A DNA stretch of 64,000 nucleotides from contig NW_025316721.1 of the NCBI RefSeq assembly GCF_910594005.1, forward strand, positions 372,001 to 436,000, given 5' to 3'. The stretch comes from Cervus elaphus (lineage: Eukaryota > Chordata > Mammalia > Artiodactyla > Cervidae). The notes beneath the pieces are model-generated. The model ran no database searches, had not been told where the DNA came from, and worked only from the letters and a program-made list of their open reading frames with translations. A program made the position numbers and the translations under genes. This document shows positions 1 through 11,990 of the stretch, piece by piece (the first letter of the stretch is position 1; the number at the start of each line of letters is the position of its first letter).

Positions 1-640
1 AGGCCGGATATCCCTGCAGTGACTTGAATGCAGGCTCGTCTTGCATCTCCCAAGATGAAAGGATGTCTGAATCCCCTGTGGAGACCACAGAGAAAGACCT
101 AGTTCCCCACCTCATCGCGACCGGAGGCCTCACATCCTTTGAAAACTCCAGAGGTACGCGGAGATCAGTGCCTCCAAAGGAGACGATGCCTGACTCCTCG
201 TGAAACTTGATAGGAGTCCCAGGATGCCTGTGGCACGTGGAAAGGGAGCCTTGGTCTCCCGCCTCAGCTGGAGAGGCGTCCCAATTGCCCTGCCAAGCCT
301 CGAGGAGAATCCCGAGTTGTCCCTCGCAACTAGGCAGGAGTCCTGCCGTCGCTGAACAAACACGTGTGTGGAAGGGCCATCCCCGTCGTAACTGGAGAAT
401 ATCCCCCAGGTTCCCGCCGCAACTCGAGAAAAACCATGAGACTTCCCCCTCGCCGCGAGATGAGGCCCGATTCCCCTGCACTGCGTGCAGAGCAATTCCG
501 TGTTGCACATCACACATGAAAGGAGCCTTGATTTCCTTGATGGCACTCCAGAGAAACCCCAAGAACACTGTTTCAAAGCTAGAGGGATCCTGAGGTCACA
601 GTAGCAAAACGAAAGAGCTCCGTGGAGCAAGAATCAACTC
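1..640. repeat. Partial monomer and monomer m1 (type A)
   Basis: The window opens inside a monomer. m1 carries type A markers: AGGATGCCTG after the anchor, CAGGAGTCCTGCCGTCG, and GTCACAGTAGCAAAACG near 595. The same markers appear together in m30 (23274) and m41 (32014), both inside the higher-order unit, so m1 is a distant relative of those monomers. No feature other than satellite is present. Confidence 0.9.
476..490. other. Perfect short dyad CTGCAC-TGC-GTGCAG in the monomer (example in m1)
   Basis: A 6-bp inverted repeat with a 3-base spacer recurs about 269 bases after the anchor in most monomers. Some copies carry CATGCAG instead of CGTGCAG (for example m15, m54, m77-m79) and D-, K-type copies carry GTGCCG, both of which break one stem pair. 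It could form a small hairpin or be a protein target, but no function is shown by the sequence. Confidence 0.5.
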
Positions 641-3528
641 GAGTTGAGAGGTTAGTCCCTGGCTTCGACTCCAGAGGTATACCACCTTACCACAAGCACC
701 TCAAGAGGAGGCTTCTCTCAGCTCTAGGTTTGTGAGAGGGACCCTGAGTTTGCGGCCTCAAGTGGAAAGGACACCGCGATGCCCTGACTCGAAATAAGGC
801 CGGATATCCCTGCAGTGACTTGAATGCAGGCTCGTCTTGCATCTCCCAAGATGAACGGATGTCTGAATCCCCTGTGGAGACCACAGAGAAATACGTAGTT
901 CCCCACCTCATCGCGACCGGAGGCCTCACATCCTTTGAAAACTCCAGAGGTACGCGGAGATCAGTGCCTCCAAAGGAGACGATGCCTGACTCCTCGTGAA
1001 ACTTGATAGGAGTCCCAGGATTCCTGTGGCACGTGGAAAGGGACCCTTGGTCTCCCGCCTCAGCTGGAGAGGCGTCCCAATTGCCCTGCCAAGCCTCGAG
1101 GAGAATCCCGAGTTGTCCCTCGAAACTAGGCAGGAGTCCTGACGTCGCTGAACAAACACGTGTGTGGAAGGGCCATCCCCGTCGTAACTCGAGAATATAC
1201 CCCAGGTTCCCGCCGCAACTCGAGAAAAACCATGAGACTTCCAACTCGTCGCGAGATGAGGCCTGATTCCCCTGCACTGCGTGCAGAGCAATTCCGTGTT
1301 GCACATCACACATGAAAGGAGCCTTGATTTCCTTGATGGCACTCCAGAGAAACCCCAAGAACACTGTTTCAAGGCTAAAGGGATGCTGAGGTCACAGTAG
1401 CAACACGAAAGAGCTCCGTGGACGAAGAATCAACTCGAGATGAGAGGTTAGTCCCTGGCTTCGACTCCAGAGGAATACCACCTTACCACAAACACCTCAA
1501 GAGGAGGCTTCTCTCAGCTCTAGGTATGTGAGCGGGACCCTGAATTTGTAGCCTCAAGTGGAATGGACACCTAGATGCCCTGACGCAAAATAAGGCCGGA
1601 TATCCCTGCAGTGACTTGAATGCAGGCTCGTCTTTCATCTCCCAAGACGAAAGGATGTCTGAATCCCCTGTGGAGACCACAGAGAAAGACCTAGTTCCCC
1701 ACCTCATCGCGACCGGAGGCCTCACATCCTTTGAAAACTCCAGAGGTACGCGGAGATCAGTGCCTCCAAAGGAGACGATGCCTGACTCCTCGTGAAACTT
1801 GATAGGAGTCCCAGGATTCCTGTGGCACTTGGAAAGGGACCCTTGGTCTCCCGCCTCAGCTGGAGAGGCGTCCCAATTGCCCTGCCAAGCCTCGAGGAGA
1901 ATCCCGAGTTGTCCCTCGCAACTAGGCAGGAGTCCTGACGTCGCTGAACAAACACGTGGGTGGAAGGGCCATCCCCGTCGTAACTCGAGAATATACCCCA
2001 GCTTCCCGCCGCAACTCGAGAAAAACCATGAGACTTAGCCCTCGCCGCGAGATGAGGCCCGATTCCCCTGCACTGCGTGCAGAGCAATTCCGTGTTGCAC
2101 ATCACACATGAAAGGAGCCTTAATTTCCTTGATGGCACTCCAGAGAAACCCCAAGAACACTGTTTCAAGGCTAGAGGGATCCTGAGGTCACTGTAGCAAC
2201 ACGAAAGAGCTCCGTGGACCAAAAATCAACTCGAGATGAGAGGTTAGTCCCTGGCTTCGACTCCAGAGGAATACCACCTTACCACAAGCAGCTCAAGAGG
2301 AGGCTTCTCTCAGCTCTAGGTATGTGAGAGGGACCCTGAGTTTGCGGCCTCCAGTGGAATGGACACCGCGATGCCCTGACGCAAAATAAGCCCGGATATT
2401 CCTGCAGTGACTTGAATGCAGGCTCGTCTTTCATCTCCCAAGACGAAAGGATGTCTGAATCACCTGTGGAGACCACAGAGAAAGACCTAGTTCCCCACCT
2501 CATCGCGACCGGAGGCCTCACATCCTTTGAAAACTCCAGAGGTACGCGGAGATCAATGCCTCCAAAAGGGACTATGCCTGACTCCTCGTGAAACTTGATA
2601 GGAGTCCCAGGATTGCTCTGGCACGTGGAAAGGGACCCTTGGTCTCCCGCCTCAGCTGGAGAGGCGTCCCAATTGCCCTGCCAAGCCTCGAGGAGAATCC
2701 CGACTTGTCCCTCGCAACTAGGAAGGAGTCCTGACATCGCTGAACAAACACGTGGGTCAAAGGGCCATCCCCGTCGTAACTCGAGAATATACCCCAGGTT
2801 CCCGCCGCAACTCGAGAAAAACCATGAGACTTCCCCCTCGCCGCGAGATGAAGCGTGATTCCCCTGCACTGCGTGCAGTGCAATTCCGTGTTGCACATCA
2901 CACATGAAAGGAGCCTTGATTTCCTTGATGGCACTCCAGAGAAACCCCAAGAACACTGTTTCAAGGCTAGAGGATCCTGAGGTCACTGAAGCAACACAAA
3001 AGAGCTCCGTGGACCAAGAATCAACTCGAGATGAGAGGTTATTCCCTGGCTTCGACTCCAGAGGAATACCACCTTACCATAAGCACCTCAAGAGGAGGCT
3101 TCTCTCAGCTCTAGGTATGTGAGAGGGACCCTGAGTTTGCGGTCTCAAGTGGAATGGACACCTAGATGCCCTGACGCGAAATAAGGCCGGATATCCCTGC
3201 AGTGACTTGAATGCAGGCTCGTCTTGCATCTCCCAAGATGAAAGGATGTCTGAATCCCCTGTGGAGACCACAGAGAAATACCTAATTCCCTACCTCATGG
3301 CGACCGGAGGCCTCACATCCTTTGAAAACTCCAGAGGTTCGCGGAGATCAGTGCCTCCAAAGGAGACGATGCCTGACTCCTCGTGAAACTTGATAGGAGT
3401 CCCAGGATTCCTGTGGCATATGGAAAGGGACCCTTGGTCTCCCGCCTCAGCTGGAGAGGCGTCCCAATTGCCCTGCCAAGCCTCGAGGAGAATCCCGAGT
3501 TGTCCCTCGCAACTAGGCAGGAGTCCTG
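640..3528. repeat. Block B-C-D (m2-m4 and start of m5), first copy
   Basis: m2 (type B) has TTCCAACTCGTCGCGAG near 1240 and a GATGAACGG variant near 850. m3 (type C) has GCACTTGG after the anchor and GCCTTAATTTCC near 2120. m4 (type D) has CCAAAAGGGACTATGCC, AGGATTGCTCTGG and GTGGGTCAAAGGG. The 640-1318 part matches 6209-6887 at offset 5569. The 2124-3528 part matches 6897-8301 at offset 4773. The second copy therefore lacks exactly one monomer length. Confidence 0.85.
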
Positions 3529-4430
3529 CCGTCGCTGAACAAACACGTGTGTGGAAGGGCCATCCCCGTCGTAACTGGAGAATATCCCCCAGGTTCCCGC
3601 CGCAACTCGAGAAAAATCATGAGACTTCCCCCTCGCCGCGAGATGAGGCCCGATTCCCCTGCACTGCGTGCAGAGCAATTCCGTGTTGCACATCACACAT
3701 GAAAGGAGCCTTGATTTCCTTGATGGCACTCCAGAGAAACCCCAAGAACACTGTTTCAAGGCTAGAGGGATCCTGAGGTCACAGTAGCAAAACGAAAGAG
3801 CTCCGTGGACCAAGAATCAACTCGAGTTGAGAGGTTAGTCCCTGGCTTCGACTCCAGAGGTATACCACCTTACCACAAGCACCTCAAGAGGAGGCTTCTC
3901 TCAGCTCTAAGTATGTGAGAGGGACCCTGAGTTTGCGGCCTCAAGTGGAATGGACACCGCGATGCCTTGACTCGAAATAAGGCCGGATATCCATGCAGTG
4001 ACTTGAATGCAGGCTCGTCTTGCATCTCCCAAGGCGAAAGGATGTCTGAATCCCCTGTGGGACCACAGTGAAAGAACTAGTACCCCACCTCATCGCGACC
4101 GGAGGCCTCACATCCTTTGAAAACTCCAGAGGTACGTGGAGATCAGTGCCTCCAAAGGAGACGATGCCTGACTCCTCGTGAAACTTGATAGGAGTTCCAG
4201 GATTCCTGTGGCACGTGGAAAGGGACCCTTCGTCTCCCGCCTCAGCTGGAGAGGCGTCCCAATTGCCCTGCCAAGCCTCGAGGAGAATCCCGAGTTGTCC
4301 CTCGCAACTAGGCAGGAGTCCTGACGTCGCTGAACAAACACGTGTGTGGAAGGGCCATCCCCGTCGTAACTCGAGAATATACCCCAGGTTCCCGCCGCAA
4401 CTCGAGAAAAACCATGAGACTTCCCCCTCG
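3529..4430. repeat. Monomers m5 (rest) and start of m6 (types A-like, E)
   Basis: From about 3529 the copy shared with m11 ends and type A-like markers resume (CCTGCCGTCGCTG, GTCACAGTAGCAAAACG near 3780). m6 (type E) has CCCAAGGCGAAAGG near 4030 and AGAGGCATCCTG near 4560, as do m31 and m42 in the higher-order units. A one-base deletion in the CCTGTGG-GACCAC segment near 4060 shifts every frame there. Confidence 0.85.
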
Positions 4431-6199
4431 CCGCGAGATGAGGCCAGATTCCCCTGCACTGCGTGCAGAGCAATTCCGTGTTGCACATCACACATGAAAG
4501 GAGCCTTGATTTCCTTGATGGCACTCCAGAGAAACCCCAAGAACACTGTTTCAAGGCTAGAGGCATCCTGAGGTCACTTTAGCAACACGAAAGAGCTCCG
4601 TGGACCAAAAATCAACTCGAGATGAGAGGTTAGTTCCTGGCTTCGACTCCAGAGGAATACCACCTTACCACAAGCACCTCAAGAGGAGGCTTCTCTCAGC
4701 TCTAGGTATGTGAGAGGGACCCTGAGTTTGCGGCCTCAAGTGGAAAGGACACCGCGATGCCCTGACTCAAAATAAGGCCGGATATCCCTGCAGTGACTTG
4801 AATGCCGGCTCATCTTGCATCTCCCAAGACGAAAGGATGTCTGAATCCCCTGTGGAGACCACAGAGAAAGACCTAGTTCCCCACCTCATCGCGACCGGAG
4901 GCCTCACATCCTTTGAAAACTCCAGAGGTACGCGGAGATCAGTGCCTCCAAAGAAGACGATGCCTGATTCCTCGTGAAACTTGATAGGAGTCCCAGGATT
5001 CCTGTGGCACGTGGAAAGGAACCCTTGGTCTCCCACTCAGCTGGAGAGGCGATCCAATTGCCCTGCCAATCCTCGAGGATAATCCCGAGATGTACCTCGC
5101 AACTAGGCATGAGTCCTGACGTCGCTGAATAAACACGTGGGTGGAAGGGTCATCCCCGTCGTAACTCGAGAATATACCCCAGGTTCCCGCCGCAACTCGA
5201 GAAAAACCATGAGTCTTCCCCCTCGCCACGAGATGAGGCCCGATTCCCCTGCACTGCGTGCAGAGCAATTCCGTGTTGCACATCACACATGAAAGGAGCC
5301 TTGATTTCCTTGATGGCACTCCAGAGAAACCCCAAGAACACTGTTTCAAGGCTAGAGGGATCCTGAGGTCACTGTAGCAACACGAAAGAGCTCCGTGGAC
5401 CAAAAATCAACTCGAGATGAGAGGTTAGTCCCTGGCTTCGACTCCAGAGGAATACCACCTTACCACAAGCACCTCAAGAGGAGGCTTCTCTCAGCTCTAG
5501 GTATGTGAGAGGGACCCTGAGTTTGCGGCCTCAAGTGGAAAGGACACCGCGATGCCCTGACTCGAAATAAGGCCGGATATCCCTGCAGTGACTTGAATGC
5601 AGGCTCGTCTTGCATCTCCCAAGATGAAAGGATGTCTGAATCCCCTGTGGAGACCACAGAGAAAGACCTAGTTTCCCACCTCATCGCGACCGGAGGCCTC
5701 ACATCCATTGAAAACTCCAGAGGTATGCGGAGATCAGTGCCTCCAAAGGAGACGATGCCTGACTCCTCGTGAAACTTGATAGGAGTAACAGGATTCCTGT
5801 GGCACGTGGAAAGGGACCCGTGGTCTCCCGCCTCAGCTGGAGAGGCGTCCGAATTGCCCTGCCAAGCCGGGAGGAGAATCCCGAGTTGTCCCTCGCAACT
5901 AGGCAGGAGTCCTGACGTCGCTGAACAAACACGTGGGTGGAAGGGCCATCCCCGTCGTAACTCGAGAATATACCCCAGGTTCCCGGTGCAACTCGAGAAA
6001 AACCATGAGACCTCCCCCTGGCCGCGAGATGAGGCCCGATTCCACTGCACTGCATGCAGAGTAGTTCCGTGTTGCACATCACACATGAAAGGAGCCTTGA
6101 TTTCCTTGATGGCACTCCAGAGAAACCCCAAGAACACTGTTTCAAGGCTAGAGGGAACCTGAGGTCACTGTAGCAACACGAAAGAGCTCCGTGGACCAA
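4430..6199. repeat. F-G monomer pair (m7-m8), copy of higher-order unit start
   Basis: m7 (type F) carries GAATGCCGGCTCATC, CCAAAGAAGACGATGCC, CTCCCACTCAGC (one base short), GGATAATCCCGAGATG and TGAATAAACACG. m8 (type G) carries GGAGTAACAGG, GGCGTCCGAATTGC, AAGCCGGGAGG and GCAGAGTAGTTCC. The pair recurs at m25-m26, m28-m29 and m39-m40. The match to 21132-22901 is at offset 16702. Differences include CGCCACGAG here against CGCCGCTAG there. Confidence 0.85.
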
Positions 6200-8301
6200 G
6201 AATCAACTCGAGTTGAGAGGTTAGTCCCTGGCTTCGACTCCAGAGGTATACCACCTTACCACAAGCACCTCAAGAGGAGGCTTCTCTCAGCTCTAGGTTT
6301 GTGAGAGGGACCCTGAGTTTGCGGCCTCAAGTGGAAAGGACACCGCGATGCCCTGACTCGAAATAAGGCCGGATATCCCTGCAGTGACTTGAATGCAGGC
6401 TCGTTTTGCATCTCCCAAGATGAACGGATGTCTGAATCCCCTGTGGAGACCACAGAGAAATACGTAGTTCCCCACCTCATCGCGACCGGAGGCCTCACAT
6501 CCTTTGAAAACTCCAGAGGTACGCGGAGATCAGTGCCTCCAAAGGAGACGATGCCTGACTCCTCGTGAAACTTGATAGGAGTCCCAGGATTCCTGTGGCA
6601 CGTGGAAAGGGACCCTTGGTCTCCCGCCTCAGCTGGAGAGGCGTCCCAATTGCCCTGCCAAGCCTCGAGGAGAATCCCGAGTTGTCCCTCGAAACTAGGC
6701 AGGAGTCCTGACGTCGCTGAACAAACACGTGTGTGGAAGGGCCATCCCCGTCGTAACTCGAGAATATACCCCAGGTTCCCGCCGCAACTCGAGAAAAACC
6801 ATGAGACTTCCAACTCGTCGCGAGATGAGGCCTGATTCCCCTGCACTGCGTGCAGAGCAATTCCGTGTTGCACATCACACATGAAAGGAGCCTTAATTTC
6901 CTTGATGGCACTCCAGAGAAACCCCAAGAACACTGTTTCAAGGCTAGAGGGATCCTGAGGTCACTGTAGCAACACGAAAGAGCTCCGTGGACCAAAAATC
7001 AACTCGAGATGAGAGGTTAGTCCCTGGCTTCGACTCCAGAGGAATACCACCTTACCACAAGCAGCTCAAGAGGAGGCTTCTCTCAGCTCTAGGTATGTGA
7101 GAGGGACCCTGAGTTTGCGGCCTCCAGTGGAATGGACACCGCGATGCCCTGACGCAAAATAAGCCCGGATATTCCTGCAGTGACTTGAATGCAGGCTCGT
7201 CTTTCATCTCCCAAGACGAAAGGATGTCTGAATCACCTGTGGAGACCACAGAGAAAGACCTAGTTCCCCACCTCATCGCGACCGGAGGCCTCACATCCTT
7301 TGAAAACTCCAGAGGTACGCGGAGATCAGTGCCTCCAAAAGGGACTATGCCTGACTCCTCGTGAAACTTGATAGGAGTCCCAGGATTGCTCTGGCACGTG
7401 GAAAGGGACCCTTGGTCTCCCGCCTCAGCTGGAGAGGCGTCCCAATTGCCCTGCCAAGCCTCGAGGAGAATCCCGACTTGTCCCTCGCAACTAGGAAGGA
7501 GTCCTGACATCGCTGAACAAACACGTGGGTCAAAGGGCCATCCCCGTCGTAACTCGAGAATATACCCCAGGTTCCCGCCGCAACTCGAGAAAAACCATGA
7601 GACTTCCCCCTCGCCGCGAGATGAAGCGTGATTCCCCTGCACTGCGTGCAGAGCAATTCCGTGTTGCACATCACACATGAAAGGAGCCTTGATTTCCTTG
7701 ATGGCACTCCAGAGAAACCCCAAGAACACTGTTTCAAGGCTAGAGGATGCTGAGGTCACTGAAGCAACACAAAAGAGCTCCGTGGACCAAGAATCAACTC
7801 GAGATGAGAGGTTATTCCCTGGCTTCGACTCCAGAGGAATACCACCTTACCATAAGCACCTCAAGAGGAGGCTTCTCTCAGCTCTAGGTATGTGAGAGGG
7901 ACCCTGAGTTTGCGGTCTCAAGTGGAATGGACACCTAGATGCCCTGACGCGAAATAAGGCCGGATATCCCTGCAGTGACTTGAATGCAGGCTCGTCTTGC
8001 ATCTCCCAAGATGAAAGGATGTCTGAATCCCCTGTGGAGACCACAGAGAAATACCTAATTCCCTACCTCATGGCGACCGGAGGCCTCACATCCTTTGAAA
8101 ACTCCAGAGGTTCGCGGAGATCAGTGCCTCCAAAGGAGACGATGCCTGACTCCTCGTGAAACTTGATAGGAGTCCCAGGATTCCTGTGGCATATGGAAAG
8201 GGACCCTTGGTCTCCCGCCTCAGCTGGAGAGGCGTCCCAATTGCCCTGCCAAGCCTCGAGGAGAATCCCGAGTTGTCCCTCGCAACTAGGCAGGAGTCCT
8301 G
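6199..8301. repeat. Block B/C-D (m9-m11 start), contracted second copy
   Basis: m9 begins as type B and ends as type C. B markers (CCAACTCGTCGCGAG, CCTGATTCC) run to 6833, and the C marker CCTTAATTTCC begins at 6891. m10 then follows the D type with few changes: GATCAGTG at 7328, GCAGAGC near 7651, and GAGGATGCTG near 7745. The block ends near 8301, where m11 changes to AAACATGTGGGTGG. Confidence 0.85.
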
Positions 8302-10260
8302 ACGTCGCTGAACAAACATGTGGGTGGAAAGGCCATCCCAGTCGTAACTCGAGAATATAGCCCAGGTTCCCGCCGCAACTCGAGAAAAACCATGAGACTT
8401 CCCCTCGCCGCGAGATGAGGCCCGATTCCCCTGCACTGCGTGCAGAGCAATTCCGTGTTGCACATCACACATGAAAGGAGCCTTGATTTCCTTGATGGCA
8501 CTGCAGAGAAACCCCAAGAACACTGTTTCAAGGCTACAGGGATCCTGAGGTCACTGTAGAAACACGAAAGAGCTCCGTGGACGAAAAATCAACTCGAGAT
8601 GAGAGGTTAGTCCCTGGCTTCGACTCCAGAGGAATACCACCTTACCACAAGCACCTCAAGAGGAGGCTTCTCTCAGCTCTAGGTATGTGAGAGGGACCCT
8701 GAGTTTGCGGCCTCAAGTGGAATGGAAACCTAGATGCCCTGACGCGAAATAAGGCCGGATATCCCTGCAGTGACTTGAATGCAGGCTCGTCTTGCATCTC
8801 CCAAGACGAAAGGATGTCTGAATCCCCTGAGGAGACCACAGAGAAAGACCTAGTTCCCCACCTCATCATGATCGAAGGCCTCACATCCTTTGAAAACTCC
8901 AGAGGTACGCGGAGATCAGTGCCTCCAAAGGAGACGATGCCTGACTCCTCGTGAAACTTGATAGGATTCCCAGTATTCCTGTGGCACGTGGAAAGGGACC
9001 CTTGGTCTCCCGCCTCAGCTGGAGGGGCGTCCCAATTGCCCTGCCAAGCCTCGAGGAGAATCCCGAGTTGTCCCTCGCAACTAGGCAGGAGTCCTGACGT
9101 GGCTGAACAAACACGTGTGTGGAAGGGCTATCCCCGTCGTAACTCGAGAATATTCCCCAGGTTCCCCCCGCAACTCGAGAAAAACCATGAGACTTCCCCC
9201 TCGCAGCGAGATGCGGCCCGATTTCCCTGCACTGCCTGCAGAGCAATTCCGTGTTGCACATCACACATGAAAGGAGCCTTGATTTCCTTGATGGCACTCC
9301 AGAGAAACCCCAAGAACACTGTTTCAAGGCTAGAGGGATCCTGAGGTCACTGCAGCAACAAGAAAGAGCTCCGTGGACCAAAAATCAACACGAGATGAGA
9401 GGTTAGTCCCTGGCTTCAACTCCAGAGGAATACCACCTTACCACAAGCACCTCAAGAGGAGGCTTCTCTCAGCTCTAGCTATGTGAGAGGGACCCTGAGT
9501 TTGCGGCCTCAAGTGGAATGGAGACCGCGATGCCCTGACTCGAAATAAGGCCGGATATCCCTGCAGTGACTTGAATGCAGGCTCGTCTTGCATCTCCCAA
9601 GACGAAAGGATGTCTGAATCCCCTGTGGAGACTACAGAGAAAGACCTAGTTTCCCACCTCATCGCGACCGGAGGCCTCACATCCTTTGAAAACTCCAGAG
9701 GTACGCGGAGATCAGTGCCTCCAAAGGAGACGATGCCTGACTCCTCGTGAAACTTGATAGGAGTCCCAGGATTCCTGTGGCACTTGGAAAGGGACCCTTG
9801 GTCTCCCGCATCAGCTGGAGAGGCGTCCCAATTGCCCTGCCAAGCCTCGAGGAGAATCCCGAGTTGTCCCTCGCAACTAGGCAGGAGTCCTGACGTCGCT
9901 GAACAAACACGTGGGTGGAAGGGCCATCCCCGTCGTAACTCGAGAATATACCCCAGGTTCCCGCCGCAACTCGAGAAAAACCATGAGACTTCCCCCTCGC
10001 CGCGAGATGAGGCCCGATTCCCCTGCAATGCGTGCAGAGCAATTCCGTGTTGCACATCACACATGAAAGGAGCCTTAATTTCCTTGATGGCACTCCAGAG
10101 AAACCCCAAGAACACTGTTTCAAGGCTAGAGGGATCCTGAGGTCACTGTAGCCATACGAAAGAGCTCCGTGGACCAAAAATCAACTCGAGATGAGAGGTT
10201 AGTCCCTGGCTTCGACTCCAGAGGAATACCACCTTACCACAAGAACCTCAAGAGGAGGCT
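8302..10260. repeat. Monomers m11 (rest), m12 (type H) and m13 (type C-like)
   Basis: The tail of m11 has GCTACAGGGATCC, TGTAGAAACACG and GGACGAAAA near 8535-8585. This combination recurs only after the second higher-order unit, at 38735-38790. m12 (type H) carries CATCATGATCGAAGG near 8865 and GGCTGAACAAAC, and recurs in m34 and m45. m13 has the CACTTGG marker shared with m3. Confidence 0.8.
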
Positions 10261-11990
10261 TCTCTCAGCTCTAGGTATGTGAGAGGGACCCTGAGTTTGC
10301 GGCCTCAAGTGGAATGGACACCGCGATGCCCTGACGCAAAATAAGGCCGGATATTCCTGCAGTGACTTGAATGCAGGCTCGTCTTTCATCTCCCAAGACG
10401 AAAGGATGTCTGAATCCCCTGTGGAGACCACAGAGAAAGACCTAGTTCCCCACCTCATCGCGACCGGAGGCCTCACATCCTTTGAAAACTCCAGAGGTAC
10501 GCGGAGATCAGTGCCTCCAAAAGGGACTATGCCTGACTCCTCGTGAAACTTGATAGGAGTCCCAGGATTGCTCTGGCACGTGGAAAGGGACCCTTGGTCT
10601 CCCGCCTCAGCTGGAGAGGCGTCCCAATTGCCCTGCCAAGCCTCGAGGAGAATCCCGACTTGTCCCTCGCAACTAGGAAGGAGTCCTGACGTCACTGAAC
10701 AAACACGTGGGTGGAAGGGCCATCCCCGTCGTAACTCGAGAATATACCCCAGGTTCCCGCCGCAACTCGAGAAAAACCATTAGACTTCCCCCTCGCCGCA
10801 AAATGAGGCCCGATACCCTGCACTGCGTGCCGAGCAATTCCGTGTTGCACATCACACATGAAAGGAGCCTTGATTTCCTTGATGGCACTCCAGAGAAACC
10901 CCAAGAACACTCTTTCAAGGCTAGAGGGATCCTGAGGTCACTGTAGCAACACGAAAGATCTCCGAGGACCAAAAATCAACTCGAGATGAGAGGTTAGTCC
11001 CTGGCTTCGACTCCAGAGGAATACCACCTTACCACAAGCACCTCAAGAGGAGGCTTCTCTTAGCTCCAGGTATGTGAGAGGGACCTTGAGTTTGCTGCCT
11101 CAAGTGGAATGGAAACCGCGATGCCCTGACTCGAAATCAGGCCGGAAATCCCTGCAGTGACTTGAATGCAGGCTCGTCTTGCATCTCCCAAGACGAAAGG
11201 ATGTCTGAATCCTCTGTGGAGACCACAGAGAAAGACCTAGTTCCCCACCTCATCGCGACCGGAGGCCTCACATCCTTTGAAAACTCCAGAGTTACGCGGA
11301 GATCAGTGCCTCCAAAGGAGACGATGCCTGACTCCTCGTGAAACTTGATAGGAGTCCCAGGATTCCTGTGGCACGTGAAAGGGACCCTTGGTCTCCCGCC
11401 TCAGCTGGAGAGGCGTCCCAATTGCCCTGCCAAGCCTCGAGGAGAATCTCGAGTTTTCCCTCGCAACTAGGCAGGAGTCTGACGTCGCTGAAGAAACATG
11501 TGTGTGGAAGGGCCATTACCGTCGTAACTCGAGAATATACCCCAGGTTCCCGCCGCAACTCGAGAAAAACCATGAGACTTCCCCCTCGACGCGAGATGAG
11601 ACCCGATTCCCCTGCACTGCATGCAGAGCAATTCCGTGTTGCACATCAAACAAGAAAGGAGCCTTGATTTCCTTGATGGCACTCCAGAGAAACCCCAAGA
11701 ACACTGTTTCAAGGCTAGAGAGATCCCGAGGTCACTGTAGCAACACGAAAGAGCTCCTTGGGCCAAAAATCAACTCGAGATGAGAGGTTAGTCCCTGGCT
11801 TCGACTCCAGAGGAATACCACCTTACCACAAGCACCTCAAGAGGAGGCTTCTCTCAGCTCTAGGTATGTGAGAGGGACCCTGAGTTTGCGGCCTCAAGTG
11901 GAATGGACACTGCGATGCCCTGACTCGAAATAAGGCCGGATATCCCTGCAGTGACTTGAATGCAGGCTCGTCTTGCATCTCCCAAGACGA
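10260..11990. repeat. D-I monomer pair (m14-m15)
   Basis: m14 is type D, with GCCGCAAAATGAGG and GCGTGCCGAGC near 10795-10835. m15 is type I: CTTCTCTTAGCTCCAGG, GAATCCTCTGTGG, a one-base loss in CACGTGAAAGGG, another in GGAGTCTGACG, and ACATCAAACAAG. The pair recurs at about 26955-28690 (offset 16694) and again in the second higher-order unit. Type I alone recurs at m54 and m70. Confidence 0.85.

Noticed and set aside
476..490. The CTGCAC-TGC-GTGCAG dyad as a transcription terminator or operator
   Set aside because: The stem is only six base pairs, no T-tract follows, and it occurs in a non-coding satellite. Only the dyad itself is reported.
207..593. Plus-strand 128-codon frame starting at TTG in most monomers
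   Set aside because: The start is only an alternative-start TTG in the anchor sequence. The frame varies from 61 to 175 codons according to single-base indels. It is a composition by-product of the repeat.
687..1364. Minus-strand 225-codon frame, repeated in about twenty monomers, as a protein family
   Set aside because: It is part of every satellite monomer, overlaps equally long frames on both strands, and is frameshifted in other monomers by 1- and 2-base indels. No domain, conserved start context or codon pattern supports a gene.
8535..8590. Possible third higher-order unit linking m11-m12 with m49-m50
   Set aside because: Only the tail markers (GCTACAGGG, TGTAGAAACACG, GGACGAAAA) are shared. 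The monomers that follow differ (H in one case, S in the other), so it is a short shared segment and not another unit.
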